From positions 1,364,001-1,428,000 of the forward strand of contig NZ_CP012750.1 in assembly GCF_001302565.1 (NCBI RefSeq): a stretch of DNA of 64,000 bases, written 5' to 3'. Under the pieces are notes generated by a model. It did no database searches. It had not been told where the DNA came from and worked only from the letters and a program-made list of their open reading frames with translations. The stretch comes from Glutamicibacter halophytocola (GTDB taxonomy: Bacteria; Actinomycetota; Actinomycetes; Actinomycetales; Micrococcaceae). The position numbers were made by a program, and so were the translations under genes. This document shows, in pieces, positions 1 to 8,429 of this stretch. Position 1 is the first letter of the stretch. The number at the start of each line of letters is the position of its first letter.

Positions 1-348
1 GTCTTCGAGCCACAGTGGAGCCCCCCGGCCAATTGAATGCTCTCCTTGAGTGAGAGAAATCCAAGCTCCAGAATCTGGGCCGTGGGGGACATAGAGCTTT
101 AAGGTAGCTGATTGATCGATGTATTCAGGTTGCACCTGAGGAATATCGCTCAGAATCAGTTTTTGGCCTGATGCTAAAGAGCCCAAGCTTTCCAGGCTGT
201 CTTGTCCGAAATACCAATACTGGTTGGGAAAAGATGACAGGAGAATTGACGACAATTTGTCTCCAGTCAGTCTCCCGGCCGAGACCAATTCAAATTGCCG
301 TGGATGCTGGAAAAGTTGCGATATCAAGAGAAATTCGTAGCGGGGCAT
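1..348 (-). CDS. Partial FHA-domain protein, N-terminus only (possibly FtsK/SpoIIIE-type ATPase)
   Basis: An open frame of 116 codons starts with ATG at 348 and runs off the left edge without a stop. It begins MPRYEFLLISQLFQHPR. Near the visible end it reads LKLYVPHGPDSGAWISL and then HSIGRGAPLW, which looks like the first strands of a forkhead-associated (FHA) domain with its conserved I-G-R. In actinobacteria such an N-terminal layout, a short ubiquitin-like part followed by FHA, is found on large FtsK/SpoIIIE-type ATPases. That extension is inference, because the ATPase part lies outside the window. It is divergent from the Tad-like operon and shares the 125-base spacer with it. Confidence 0.55.
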   Translation of the reverse strand, partial: MPRYEFLLISQLFQHPRQFELVSAGRLTGDKLSSILLSSFPNQYWYFGQDSLESLGSLASGQKLILSDIPQVQPEYIDQSATLKLYVPHGPDSGAWISLTQGEHSIGRGAPLWLED

Positions 349-432
349 GAAGAATCCTGATCGTATGTGACAAGCCTTGTATGACCAATAAAAGCGTGAT
401 GGTCCACCTGCTCGCATAACTAAAAAACGGCC

Positions 433-461
433 TGTGGAGAAAGAATTTTCGGTTATCCACA
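433..461. promoter_or_regulatory. Pair of inverted DnaA-box-like 9-mers upstream of tadA
   Basis: TGTGGAGAA (433-441) faces TTATCCACA (453-461) across 11 bases. The second is an exact match to the classical DnaA box and the first is one mismatch from its reverse complement. They lie 13 bases before the tadA start and just before its ribosome-binding site AAGGA. Binding is not shown; two such sites together could be chance. Confidence 0.35.
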
Positions 462-474
462 AAAGGAAAACCTC

Positions 475-1821
475 TTGAAAGCTAAGCGAAGTGCCTATAG
501 CATCCCTTGTCATACGAATATGAATGCTGCACCGACGATGCGCTCGCCGATGGTCCCCGACTTCGGGATTCTTTGTTACGAAGAGCCACAGGGGTGCGTC
601 GTGGAAGCTCTGTCTATCGTTGAGGACGAAGTTCGTGAGTTGGTGAGACGCCGCGGACTGGATCCGGCTAAGCAACCGACTTTGATCAAGTCCTTGATCG
701 AAGAAGTAATCAAGGACTATGACGAGCGTGCGCTGCTTGGTGCAGTACCATCCCTGGGCTCACTTGACGCTGCCCGTCAAACAATTTTTGATAATGTCGC
801 AGGTTTTGGCGCGTTACAACCACTTCTCGATGACCCTACTGTTGAGGAAATTTGGATAAATGCTCCACATCAAGTGTTCTGCGCCAGAGGTGGGCAAAGC
901 CAACTAACCCATATCCGCATGGAATCTTCAGAGATTGCCGCATTGGTCGAGAGAATGCTCAAGTCTTCCGGACGGCGATTGGATCTGTCGCAGCCGTTTG
1001 TAGATTGCCAGCTTCCGGATGGGTCCCGCCTACATGTAGTAATTCCAGATATTACGCATGAGCACTGGGCAGTGAATATTCGCAAATTCATCGCGCGCGT
1101 AGGGAAACTGGATGATCTGGTGGAATTGGATTCCTTGAGTAGGCAGGCCGCTTTGTACCTGTCAACGGCCATCAACGCGGGACTGAACGTGATTGTCACG
1201 GGACCAACACAGGCTGGCAAAACGACGATGCTCAATTGTTTGGCCTCTTCAATTGGTCCTCGTGAGCGCATCATTACCATTGAAGAAATTTTTGAACTTA
1301 ATCTTTCTTTGCGCGATGTGGTGGCCATGCAAACGCGGCTCGCAAACCTTGAAGGAATGGGCGAAATTACGATGCGTCGCCTAGTCAAAGAGGCGCTTCG
1401 TATGAGACCGGACAGGATTATTGTGGGGGAGGTCCGTGAGGCCGAGTCGCTGGACATGCTCATCGCCCTGAATTCAGGGATTTCTGGGCTTTGTACCCTT
1501 CACGCGAATTCTGCGAGGGACGCGATTACGAAGATTTGCACTTTACCTTTATTAGCCGGTCCGAACATCACAAGCGACTTCACGGTCAAAACTGTTGCTG
1601 CTTGTATAGATCTAGTCGTGCATTGCGTACGCAGCCCTGGTGGGAATCGATACGTAAATGAAGTCCTCAGCATTCGTAACCGGGTGGAAGCAGGACAAAT
1701 CGAATCGTCTACTTTGTTTGAAAGACGAGATGGAAGTCTTCGCGCCTCGCCAGGCGCGGATTGGGAGCACGAAAAATTCGATCTTGCCGGGATCAACGTC
1801 GCGGAACTGATGGCGGTATAG
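475..1821 (+). CDS. tadA: TadA/CpaF-family secretion ATPase
   Basis: Hexameric ATPase that powers assembly or secretion through a Tad-type pilus apparatus at the cytoplasmic face of the membrane. The 448-residue product has the family N-terminal domain (FGALQPLLDDPTVEEIWIN, about 111-129), an atypical but family-typical Walker A GPTQAGKTT at 243-251, an acidic ITIEE box at 267-271, Walker B region RPDRIIVGEVRE at 311-322, and TLHANSARDA near 341-350. The TTG start at 475 follows AAGGA at good spacing; ATG at 520 or GTG at 601 would drop a non-conserved tail and are possible. It is first in an operon with tadB and tadC. No tadZ/ssd-like gene precedes it inside the window. Confidence 0.9.
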   Translation: MKAKRSAYSIPCHTNMNAAPTMRSPMVPDFGILCYEEPQGCVVEALSIVEDEVRELVRRRGLDPAKQPTLIKSLIEEVIKDYDERALLGAVPSLGSLDAARQTIFDNVAGFGALQPLLDDPTVEEIWINAPHQVFCARGGQSQLTHIRMESSEIAALVERMLKSSGRRLDLSQPFVDCQLPDGSRLHVVIPDITHEHWAVNIRKFIARVGKLDDLVELDSLSRQAALYLSTAINAGLNVIVTGPTQAGKTTMLNCLASSIGPRERIITIEEIFELNLSLRDVVAMQTRLANLEGMGEITMRRLVKEALRMRPDRIIVGEVREAESLDMLIALNSGISGLCTLHANSARDAITKICTLPLLAGPNITSDFTVKTVAACIDLVVHCVRSPGGNRYVNEVLSIRNRVEAGQIESSTLFERRDGSLRASPGADWEHEKFDLAGINVAELMAV

Positions 1822-1823
1822 CG

Positions 1824-2675
1824 ATGATCGCGTTTTTTGCATTGCTTGGTGGTCTCGGGCTGGCTGTCTTGGTCGATTGGCTACTCTTCGCACCGTGGGT
1901 GCGTGCTCCGAAGCGGAGGTCAGCGATCAAGGGGGCCCTGCTGCAAGCTGGAATGACAAATGTGACACCGCCCAAGTTCCTCATGATTTGTTTGGTGTGT
2001 GGTGTCGCATCAGGATTATTGACCTTGGGGCTAACTGGCGCGTGGCTGTTTGCCCTTCTATTTTTCAGCTTTGGAATTTTCGCCCCATGGGCATTTCTGC
2101 GTCGTCAAGCGTCTAGGCGGCGGGCTGCATTGCAGGAACAATGGCCTGAAGTCGTTGATCATCTGCGAAGCGCCATACGTGCCGGGCTGTCGTTGCCTGA
2201 AGCCCTGAGCCAACTCGCAACAGTGGGACCAAAAATACTTAGGCCGCTATTCGGGGACTTTGCTTTGGACTATCGAGCCACCGCCAACTTTAACGTAGCT
2301 CTGGAACAGCTTGGTGAGCGAATGGCCGACCCAGTTGCCGACAAGATCTTGACCACTCTTCGAATCACTCGCGAAGTCGGTGGCACTGATTTGGGACACA
2401 CCCTAGCAACTTTGTCTGCTTTCCTTCGCGATGACGTACGCACGCGTGGCGAACTGGCCGCTCGGCAGTCCTGGATAGTCTCCGCAGCCCGGTTGGCTGT
2501 GGCAGCGCCATGGATTCTGCTCCTGATTCTGGGAACCCAGGACGCGGCAAAAGACGCGTACATGACGGCCGGTGGAGTGCTTGTCCTGGGTCTAGGAGTA
2601 TTAATCTCAATCGTCTGTTACCGAATCATGCTGCGGTTGGGCACGTTACCGGCGGAAGAGAGAGTTCTGTCATGA
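1824..2675 (+). CDS. tadB: TadB-like inner-membrane protein (type II secretion F domain)
   Basis: Membrane platform protein that partners TadC and the TadA ATPase. The 283-residue protein has two hydrophobic segments near the N-terminus (about residues 1-20 and 45-95), a cytoplasmic T2SF domain with EQWPEVVDHLRSAIRAGLSLPEAL, and paired hydrophobic segments at the C-terminus. ATG at 1824 starts two bases after the tadA stop; a longer in-frame start at 1761 would lie inside tadA and is unlikely. It ends in an ATGA overlap with tadC, so the two are translationally coupled. Confidence 0.85.
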   Translation: MIAFFALLGGLGLAVLVDWLLFAPWVRAPKRRSAIKGALLQAGMTNVTPPKFLMICLVCGVASGLLTLGLTGAWLFALLFFSFGIFAPWAFLRRQASRRRAALQEQWPEVVDHLRSAIRAGLSLPEALSQLATVGPKILRPLFGDFALDYRATANFNVALEQLGERMADPVADKILTTLRITREVGGTDLGHTLATLSAFLRDDVRTRGELAARQSWIVSAARLAVAAPWILLLILGTQDAAKDAYMTAGGVLVLGLGVLISIVCYRIMLRLGTLPAEERVLS

Positions 2676-3613
2676 ACTCATACGTTTCATGGGCTGCCCT
2701 GTGCGGACTCGGGTTCGGGCTAGGGATATGGATCATCCTGGTCAATCTGCCCGGATGGAGAAAAATGGCTTTCGCCGAACGAATTGCCCCACATGTCCGC
2801 GTCGGCGTCAGAAGTTCGCGGATGCTTGAGGACTCTTGGCATTCAGAGTCGGGGCATTCAGCGCTGGCCCAACTTGCATCGCCATTGATCTCGCAAATGA
2901 GAAAGTTTGCCAGTAGCCATAGCCCTTCCAATGACATTCTCAAGAAAAGGCTCCATGCCGCTGGCCTTGAGATGAGCATAATTGACTATCGCTCACAAGA
3001 GATCATCTGTGCAATGGCCGGAGTTGTGGCAGGGGCCGTTTGTACTGCGTTTATTTCAATGCAATACGACCTTTCGCTGGTCTTTTCTATCGTGGCCGTT
3101 ATTTGCTGTGGGATGTTGGGTTACGCGTTGCGAGGCTGGTGGCTTGGCGAACAAATTCATCGCAGAGCTCGAAAAATATTGACCCAATTCCCAACGGTTG
3201 CTGAAGTCCTGGCCTTGACGGTCGGTGCAGGGGAATCAACTACTGGTGCAATCGAACGTATCTCCCGAATCTGCCACGGAGTCATAGGTGAAGAATTCGT
3301 GAAGACGTTGAACGACATTCATTCCGGAACTCCTATGGTTCATGCGATGCAAAATATGTCTGATCGAATGCAAGTCGGAACGATCTCAAGATTTGTTGAT
3401 GCAATTGTGGTTGCCACTGAACGTGGGACTCCTCTAGCCCAAGTACTCAGAGACCAAGCTCAAGACGTTCGAGACGCATCGAAACGCGAATTAATGGAAG
3501 TTGCGGGAAAACGAGAAATTTTCATGCTCGTACCCGTTGTCTTTGGCATTTTGCCGTTGACGATCGTATTCGCGGTATTCCCGGGACTAGCGCTATTGGA
3601 GATGAGCTATTGA
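2672..3613 (+). CDS. tadC: TadC-like inner-membrane protein (type II secretion F domain)
   Basis: Second platform protein of the Tad-like machine, 313 residues from the ATG at 2672 that overlaps the tadB stop. It has an N-terminal membrane segment, a central hydrophobic pair (IICAMAGVVAGAVCTAFISM and following), the cytoplasmic T2SF domain (FPTVAEVLALTVGAGESTTG) and a C-terminal hydrophobic segment (MLVPVVFGILPLTIVFAVFP). The gene ends TTGA, the TTG of which can start the next small gene. Order ATPase-TadB-TadC is the usual actinobacterial arrangement. Confidence 0.85.
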   Translation: MNSYVSWAALCGLGFGLGIWIILVNLPGWRKMAFAERIAPHVRVGVRSSRMLEDSWHSESGHSALAQLASPLISQMRKFASSHSPSNDILKKRLHAAGLEMSIIDYRSQEIICAMAGVVAGAVCTAFISMQYDLSLVFSIVAVICCGMLGYALRGWWLGEQIHRRARKILTQFPTVAEVLALTVGAGESTTGAIERISRICHGVIGEEFVKTLNDIHSGTPMVHAMQNMSDRMQVGTISRFVDAIVVATERGTPLAQVLRDQAQDVRDASKRELMEVAGKREIFMLVPVVFGILPLTIVFAVFPGLALLEMSY

Positions 3614-3906
3614 ACGAAATTAGTAGTGATGTAACTCCGAACCTTGAAATTACGAACACTGGAAGGCACGCCATGTTGAACATACAGGAATTTTTCATTG
3701 GTCTCTTTTTACGATTAGTGGTTGTGGCAAAGAGGCTGTGGGGAAAAATCTCGCCCAAAATTGGAGACTCTAGAGGCGACGTGCCTGGTTGGGTGATGAT
3801 TACTTTAATGTCGGCTGTCTTGGTCGCAGCACTTTTAGCTATCGCAGGACCGCGATTGCAGGACCTCTTCAATCAAGCCATTGATCGGGTTTCGGGGTTG
3901 GGATAG
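3610..3906 (+). CDS. Small pilin-like membrane peptide of the Tad-like locus
   Basis: 98 residues from a TTG that overlaps the tadC stop; an ATG at 3673 would give a 77-residue form. A single strongly hydrophobic helix follows a G-D-V-P-G-W motif (WVMITLMSAVLVAALLAIAG, about residues 61-80), then a short amphipathic tail. Position between tadC and the TadE-like genes is where the Flp-type major pilin sits in other loci. It lacks the Glu and Tyr of a canonical Flp processing site, so calling it the pilin is inference. Confidence 0.65.
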   Translation: MNEISSDVTPNLEITNTGRHAMLNIQEFFIGLFLRLVVVAKRLWGKISPKIGDSRGDVPGWVMITLMSAVLVAALLAIAGPRLQDLFNQAIDRVSGLG

Positions 3907-3915
3907 AAGGCAAAC

Positions 3916-4335
3916 ATGCGCCGCGTCGTGCCGAATGGAATACCGCCAGTATTTAGGCGGTTCTTTGGTGAATCCAAGGGATCAGCCGTAGCGGAATTTG
4001 TCATGATCACGACGCTGTTAGTTCTCATCGCGTTGACGCTAATTCAACTCGCACTTGTCCTGCACGTTCGTAATACGTTGATCGATGCGGCTGCAAACGG
4101 CGCACATTATGGTGCGCTAGCGAATCGGTCCACGGCAGATGCGCAAGATCGGACACGGCACTTGATCACTGAGAGTCTTCATTCGGGATTTGCCGGAAAC
4201 ATTAGCGTTCGCTCCGCGAATGTCGGCGAGGGCAGCGTGATCACAGTGTCGGTTGAAACGAAGGTGCCGTTGGTCGGTTTACTACCCAACGGATGGAACC
4301 TGCATGTACAAGGTGAAGCTGTGAAGTATGGCTAA
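3916..4335 (+). CDS. TadE-like pseudopilin
   Basis: 139-residue protein with the TadE layout: a short basic N-terminus, the motif GSAVAEFVMITTLLVLIALT (Gly, then Glu at the position typical of prepilin-like sequences, then a hydrophobic helix; about residues 24-43), and a mainly polar C-terminal part. Minor pilin-like subunits of this type are exported and processed by a prepilin peptidase, and none is encoded in this window. It overlaps the next TadE-like gene by 8 bases. Confidence 0.75.
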   Translation: MRRVVPNGIPPVFRRFFGESKGSAVAEFVMITTLLVLIALTLIQLALVLHVRNTLIDAAANGAHYGALANRSTADAQDRTRHLITESLHSGFAGNISVRSANVGEGSVITVSVETKVPLVGLLPNGWNLHVQGEAVKYG

Positions 4336-4774
4336 TTTACAGAGAACTATCTCGGCAGCTTTGCGCAAAACTTCGCAGGACGAATCCGGAAGCGCGATCG
4401 TTGAGTTTATTTTCGCGGCGACAGTACTTTTGATTCCAATGGTCTACTTAATTCTTGCCGCAAGTCATCTCCAGGCAGGTAGCTATGCGGTGGTTGGAGC
4501 CGCGGACCAGGCAGCTAAGGTGTTTGCGCTAGCCGATACCCCAATTCAAGCGCAAGCAGATGCCAAAGAAACGGTACGCCGTGCGATGAATAATTTTGGC
4601 TATTCCAACGCGAAAACGAGTATTTCTTGCGATTCTGAATGCTTGAGTCCTGGAAGCGTAGTGACGGTCACCGTCGAATTGGACGTTCCGTTGCCCTTTG
4701 TCTCGGCGATGTTCGATGTATCAGCCTTTTCAGTTGATTCAGCAGCTTCCCAAAGAGTTGATCAATTTGGATAG
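4328..4774 (+). CDS. Second TadE-like pseudopilin
   Basis: 148-residue protein with ESGSAIVEFIFAATVLLIPM (about residues 19-38), the same Gly...Glu-hydrophobic signature as the preceding gene. One Cys pair (SCDSEC, near residues 99-104) lies in the exported part and could form a disulfide. ATG at 4328 overlaps the previous stop. Together with its neighbours it supplies the minor subunits of the Tad-like apparatus; exact role unknown. Confidence 0.72.
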   Translation: MANLQRTISAALRKTSQDESGSAIVEFIFAATVLLIPMVYLILAASHLQAGSYAVVGAADQAAKVFALADTPIQAQADAKETVRRAMNNFGYSNAKTSISCDSECLSPGSVVTVTVELDVPLPFVSAMFDVSAFSVDSAASQRVDQFG

Positions 4775-5222
4775 CCATGGCAACTACAAGAAGTGGGCAT
4801 CTGCAGAAGATGGGCAATCCTTAGTGCTTGCTATTGGACTCTGCGCAATTACTCTGTTGACTATCTCGGTAGTTCTGGCGGCGAGTGCGGTAAATCTGAA
4901 AGCACGCCAATTATTGTCTATCGCAGACGGGGCAGTGGTCGCGGCCGTAGATGAGTTCGAATTCGTGGCAGATGGGCCCAACCCCCGAATCGAGTTGAGC
5001 CAACAACGGGTTCAGCAGGCCGTAGGTAAGTACCTCCTCGATGTTGGAGCTGCCGGAAGAGTCGATGATTTGCGGATAGCTTCAGTGGAGATCCGCCCCG
5101 ATGGGCAGGGTGCCACTTTAGAACTATCGGGAACTGTACGACCTCCAATCGTCGGCTGGATTGTGCCGAATGGAGTCCCGATTTCAGTGAACTCCACTGC
5201 GCAGACGGTCCTGAGTCGCTGA
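4767..5222 (+). CDS. TadE/TadG-like exported protein (Rv3654c-type)
   Basis: 151 residues if started at TTG 4767, which overlaps the preceding stop and has AAAGAG about 10 bases upstream. An earlier in-frame ATG at 4716 would overlap the preceding gene much more. The motif EDGQSLVLAIGLCAITLLTI near the N-terminus is a TadE/TadG-like membrane segment; the rest is polar with a GRVDDLRIASVEIRPDG region. Last gene of the Tad-like operon. The name by analogy with the mycobacterial Rv3654c position is inference. Confidence 0.65.
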   Translation: MDSHGNYKKWASAEDGQSLVLAIGLCAITLLTISVVLAASAVNLKARQLLSIADGAVVAAVDEFEFVADGPNPRIELSQQRVQQAVGKYLLDVGAAGRVDDLRIASVEIRPDGQGATLELSGTVRPPIVGWIVPNGVPISVNSTAQTVLSR

Positions 5223-5269
5223 CAGGGGACTCCGGGATCGGAGGTGAAATGACGTAGTCTTAGAGGACC

Positions 5270-6385
5270 ATGGCAAAAACTGACTTCTCTGCTGAAATCC
5301 GCACACTGCGCTCAACTTTCTCTGCAATTGAAGATGTTAGCGACGTTGATCAGATCAAGGCTGACATTGCAACGCTCTCCGAGGAAGCGGGCGCCCCTGA
5401 TCTCTGGGACGATCCTGCCGCAGCGCAAATTGTCACTAGCAAGCTTTCATACCGCCAGTCGGAGCTAGAGCGCCTCACGAAGCTCAAGACGCGGATTGAT
5501 GATCTAGAAGTACTCGTCGAGTTGGCCGAACTCGAAGATGACGACGAAACGTTGCAAGAGGCCGAAAAAGAACTTATGGGCATCCGCAAGGCCCTCGATG
5601 ATCTGGAAATTGTTACTTTGCTCAGCGGCGAGTTCGATTCCCGAGGTGCCGTGGTAACAATTCGTTCCGGGGCTGGCGGCGTCGATGCTGCGGACTTTGC
5701 CGAGATGCTCATGCGAATGTATTTGCGATGGGCTGAAAAGCGCGGATTCAAAGCTACCGTGATGGACACGTCCTATGCTGAAGAAGCTGGACTGAAGTCG
5801 GCTACCTTCGAAATCGACGAACCTTACGCTTTTGGAACGTTGTCCGTAGAGGCTGGAACTCATCGCCTTGTCCGAATTTCGCCATTCGACAACCAGGGAC
5901 GTCGCCAAACTTCCTTCGCTGCCGTTGAAGTAGTTCCACTTATTGAACAGACCGACAGCATCGAAATTCCAGAATCGGAAATTCGCGTGGATGTGTTCCG
6001 TTCTTCGGGCCCTGGTGGGCAGAGCGTCAACACTACCGACTCGGCGGTTCGCATGACTCACATTCCAACTGGAGTTGTTGTCTCCATGCAGAATGAAAAG
6101 TCACAGATTCAGAACCGTGCTGCTGCACTTCGCGTTTTGCAGTCCAGGCTTCTGCTCCTGAAAAAGGAACAGGAAGACGCACAGAAAAAAGAGTTTGCTG
6201 GTGATGTGAAAGCCTCGTGGGGCGACCAGATGCGTTCGTACGTGCTCAATCCATATCAAATGGTCAAGGATCTGCGCACTGAACACGAAGTAGGCAATAC
6301 TCAAGCTGTGCTTGATGGTGAGATTGATGATTTCATCGATGCAGGGATCCGCTGGCGCGCAGGACAGCGCCGCCCAAGCAAATAG
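5270..6385 (+). CDS. prfB: Peptide chain release factor 2
   Basis: Class I release factor that reads UGA and UAA in the ribosomal A site and triggers peptide release. 371 residues with the RF2-specific SPF tripeptide at 204-206 (RISPFDNQG) and the catalytic GGQ at 249-251. The frame is continuous, so the programmed +1 frameshift used by many bacterial prfB genes is absent. The order prfB-ftsE-ftsX is conserved in actinobacteria. A second release factor, prfA, lies at 49918. Confidence 0.97.
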   Translation: MAKTDFSAEIRTLRSTFSAIEDVSDVDQIKADIATLSEEAGAPDLWDDPAAAQIVTSKLSYRQSELERLTKLKTRIDDLEVLVELAELEDDDETLQEAEKELMGIRKALDDLEIVTLLSGEFDSRGAVVTIRSGAGGVDAADFAEMLMRMYLRWAEKRGFKATVMDTSYAEEAGLKSATFEIDEPYAFGTLSVEAGTHRLVRISPFDNQGRRQTSFAAVEVVPLIEQTDSIEIPESEIRVDVFRSSGPGGQSVNTTDSAVRMTHIPTGVVVSMQNEKSQIQNRAAALRVLQSRLLLLKKEQEDAQKKEFAGDVKASWGDQMRSYVLNPYQMVKDLRTEHEVGNTQAVLDGEIDDFIDAGIRWRAGQRRPSK

Positions 6386-6600
6386 CAGATGCTGCGAATA
6401 CCTATCTAGTAGTACGGACTTGTCAAAAGCAGTGTAAGTATCGTCACCGGGCCCATTGGCCAAGGGCGAAATACATCAAGTAATGCATGATCTCAGTGGT
6501 TTATCTTTGCTGTGCTTATCGGATGAATATGGCAACACACCTAGGAATTATGCTGGTTCGACGGCTTGCACCGATAGTGTTTGGAACACTGGCGCATCTA

Positions 6601-6629
6601 TTGACGTTTGATCTCGAGATTGGTATTCG
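6601..6629 (+). promoter_or_regulatory. Candidate promoter for ftsEX in the prfB-ftsE gap
   Basis: The 280-base gap between prfB and ftsE holds no gene that can be supported. It contains TTGACG (6601-6606), a 17-base spacer and TATTCG (6624-6629), a plausible housekeeping promoter 36 bases before the ftsE ATG. The -10 is weak, so confidence is limited. Confidence 0.35.
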
Positions 6630-6665
6630 TGGGTCGCGCCCCGACGAAAACTAGCGATTGAAGAC

Positions 6666-7463
6666 ATGATTAAATTCGAAAACGTCTCGATGGTTTATGA
6701 GCCAAGACAGCAGAATGCCGCCTTGGACGACATAAACATCGAGATTAGCCGCGGCGAATTCGCCTTCTTGGTCGGCGAATCCGGTTCCGGAAAGTCGACC
6801 TTCCTGAGCTTGGTGCTACGCGAAAAGCGTTCTACCGACGGGGCTGTTTACGTTGCAGGGCAGAACCTGAACCGGATCCCAAGTCGACGTGTGCCAAAAC
6901 TGCGTCGTGATATCGGGTTCGTGTTCCAGGACTTCCGCCTCCTGCGCGAACGTACAGTCTTTGACAATGTGGCCTTCGCGATGGAAGTAATCGGCGCCTC
7001 GCGTGCTCAGATTCGTGAACGCGTCCCAGATGCCTTGAAGCTGGTGGGACTTGAAGACAAGGCTCGTCGCAAGCCTACCGAGCTTTCCGGCGGTGAGCAG
7101 CAGCGTGTCGGTATAGCGCGCGCCATTGTGAATAAGCCGTCGATCCTTTTGGCCGATGAGCCCACCGGTAACCTCGACCGCAAGAACAGCATCGAAGTCA
7201 TGAACGTGCTGAATCGCATTAATCAGAACGGGACAACCGTTTTGATGGCAACGCACGCACACGAGCTTGTTAGCGAATACCGTCATCGCGTGATTGAACT
7301 GCAGCGCGGACAGGTGATCCGCGACGAAGTAGAAGGTCAATACACGCCAATGACCACGGTGGTGAACCAAGACGGATCTCGCGAGCTACTCGTGGGCGAT
7401 TCGGCTGTTGAACACCACGAAGATTCACAGGTTGCTGAGGACCAGAAAGACGAGGACCAGTGA
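6666..7463 (+). CDS. ftsE: Cell-division ABC transporter ATP-binding protein FtsE
   Basis: ATPase of the FtsEX complex, which does not transport but transmits ATP-driven movement through FtsX to a periplasmic/outer cell-wall hydrolase at the septum. Walker [10 protein letters not shown] at 37-45, Q-loop VFQDF near 87, signature [10 protein letters not shown] at 140-149, Walker B LLADEPT at 161-167. The C-terminus carries an acidic Asp/Glu-rich tail of about 25 residues ([16 protein letters not shown]). It overlaps ftsX by GTGA, consistent with equal expression. Confidence 0.95.
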   Translation: MIKFENVSMVYEPRQQNAALDDINIEISRGEFAFLVGESGSGKSTFLSLVLREKRSTDGAVYVAGQNLNRIPSRRVPKLRRDIGFVFQDFRLLRERTVFDNVAFAMEVIGASRAQIRERVPDALKLVGLEDKARRKPTELSGGEQQRVGIARAIVNKPSILLADEPTGNLDRKNSIEVMNVLNRINQNGTTVLMATHAHELVSEYRHRVIELQRGQVIRDEVEGQYTPMTTVVNQDGSRELLVGDSAVEHHEDSQVAEDQKDEDQ

Positions 7464-8374
7464 GACTAGGATTTATTCTCCGCGAAGCGGCGAAAGGCCT
7501 TCGGCAGAATGTCGTGATGGTCGTTTCTGTCGTCCTGGTGACTTTCGTTTCGCTAACATTCGTTGGCGCGTCGATTCTTCTGCAACTGCAGATTAACCAG
7601 ATGAAGGGCTACTGGTACGACCGCATGGAGGTAGCGATCTATCTCTGTGACGACACCAGCACTTCGCCGAACTGTGGCGGAAATGAAGCCACTGATGCTC
7701 AGCGGCAGAACATTGAGAAGGTTCTCAAGTCCGAACAGTTGGCTCCGTATATCAAGGAATATGCCTATGAATCGAAAGATCAGGCGTACAAGAACTTCTT
7801 GGATCAGTATGAGAACTCTTCCCTAGTTGACCAGATCACTCCTGAGCAGCTGCCTGAATCCTTCCGTGTTGCATTGGTTGACCCGGAGAAGTATCCGGTG
7901 ATCAACGAAGCGTTTTCGACGGTCGACGGGGTGGACTCCGTAATCGACCAGCGTGACCTGCTAGAGAAGGTCTTCCAGCTCGTGCGCGTTGCTTCGGCTG
8001 CTGCAGCCGTGGTTGCAATCGTGATGATCATTTGCGCGGTCCTGCTTACAGGAACAACGATTCAACTCTCAGCTATGCATCGACGGTTGGAAACAACCAT
8101 CATGCGGCTGGTCGGTGCATCCAAAGCGACAATTCAGCTTCCGTTCATCATTGAAGGTGTTATTGCCTCGTTGATCGGTGGATTGCTAGCTTCGGGAACC
8201 TTATGGCTTCTTCTCAAATTCCTCGTCGAAGACAAGCTTGCCAGTGAAAATGTCGGCGTTGCCTTCATTTCTACCGGAGTAGTTTGGCTTGTTGCGCCTG
8301 TCCTCTTGATAATCGGTATCGTTTTGGCCACAATTTCATCAGTGGTAACGTTGAAGCGTTACCTGAAGGTTTAG
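7460..8374 (+). CDS. ftsX: Cell-division permease-like protein FtsX
   Basis: Membrane partner of FtsE, 304 residues from a GTG start overlapping the ftsE stop. Topology is as in the family: one N-terminal membrane segment (VVSVVLVTFVSLTFVGASIL), an extracellular loop of about 130 residues carrying two Cys (LCDDTSTSPNCGG), then three membrane segments in the C-terminal half. The extracellular loop is the part that recruits and activates the M23/NlpC-type hydrolase; the gene right after it encodes such a hydrolase. Confidence 0.94.
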   Translation: MRLGFILREAAKGLRQNVVMVVSVVLVTFVSLTFVGASILLQLQINQMKGYWYDRMEVAIYLCDDTSTSPNCGGNEATDAQRQNIEKVLKSEQLAPYIKEYAYESKDQAYKNFLDQYENSSLVDQITPEQLPESFRVALVDPEKYPVINEAFSTVDGVDSVIDQRDLLEKVFQLVRVASAAAAVVAIVMIICAVLLTGTTIQLSAMHRRLETTIMRLVGASKATIQLPFIIEGVIASLIGGLLASGTLWLLLKFLVEDKLASENVGVAFISTGVVWLVAPVLLIIGIVLATISSVVTLKRYLKV

Positions 8375-8429
8375 CCGAATCGTTATCTCCGGCCTATCTG
8401 ATGCACGACAATTCACTCTAAGGAGTCAC

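Noticed and set aside
5270..6385. Programmed frameshift in prfB
   Set aside because: The reading frame is continuous with no in-frame UGA near codon 26, as in many actinobacteria.
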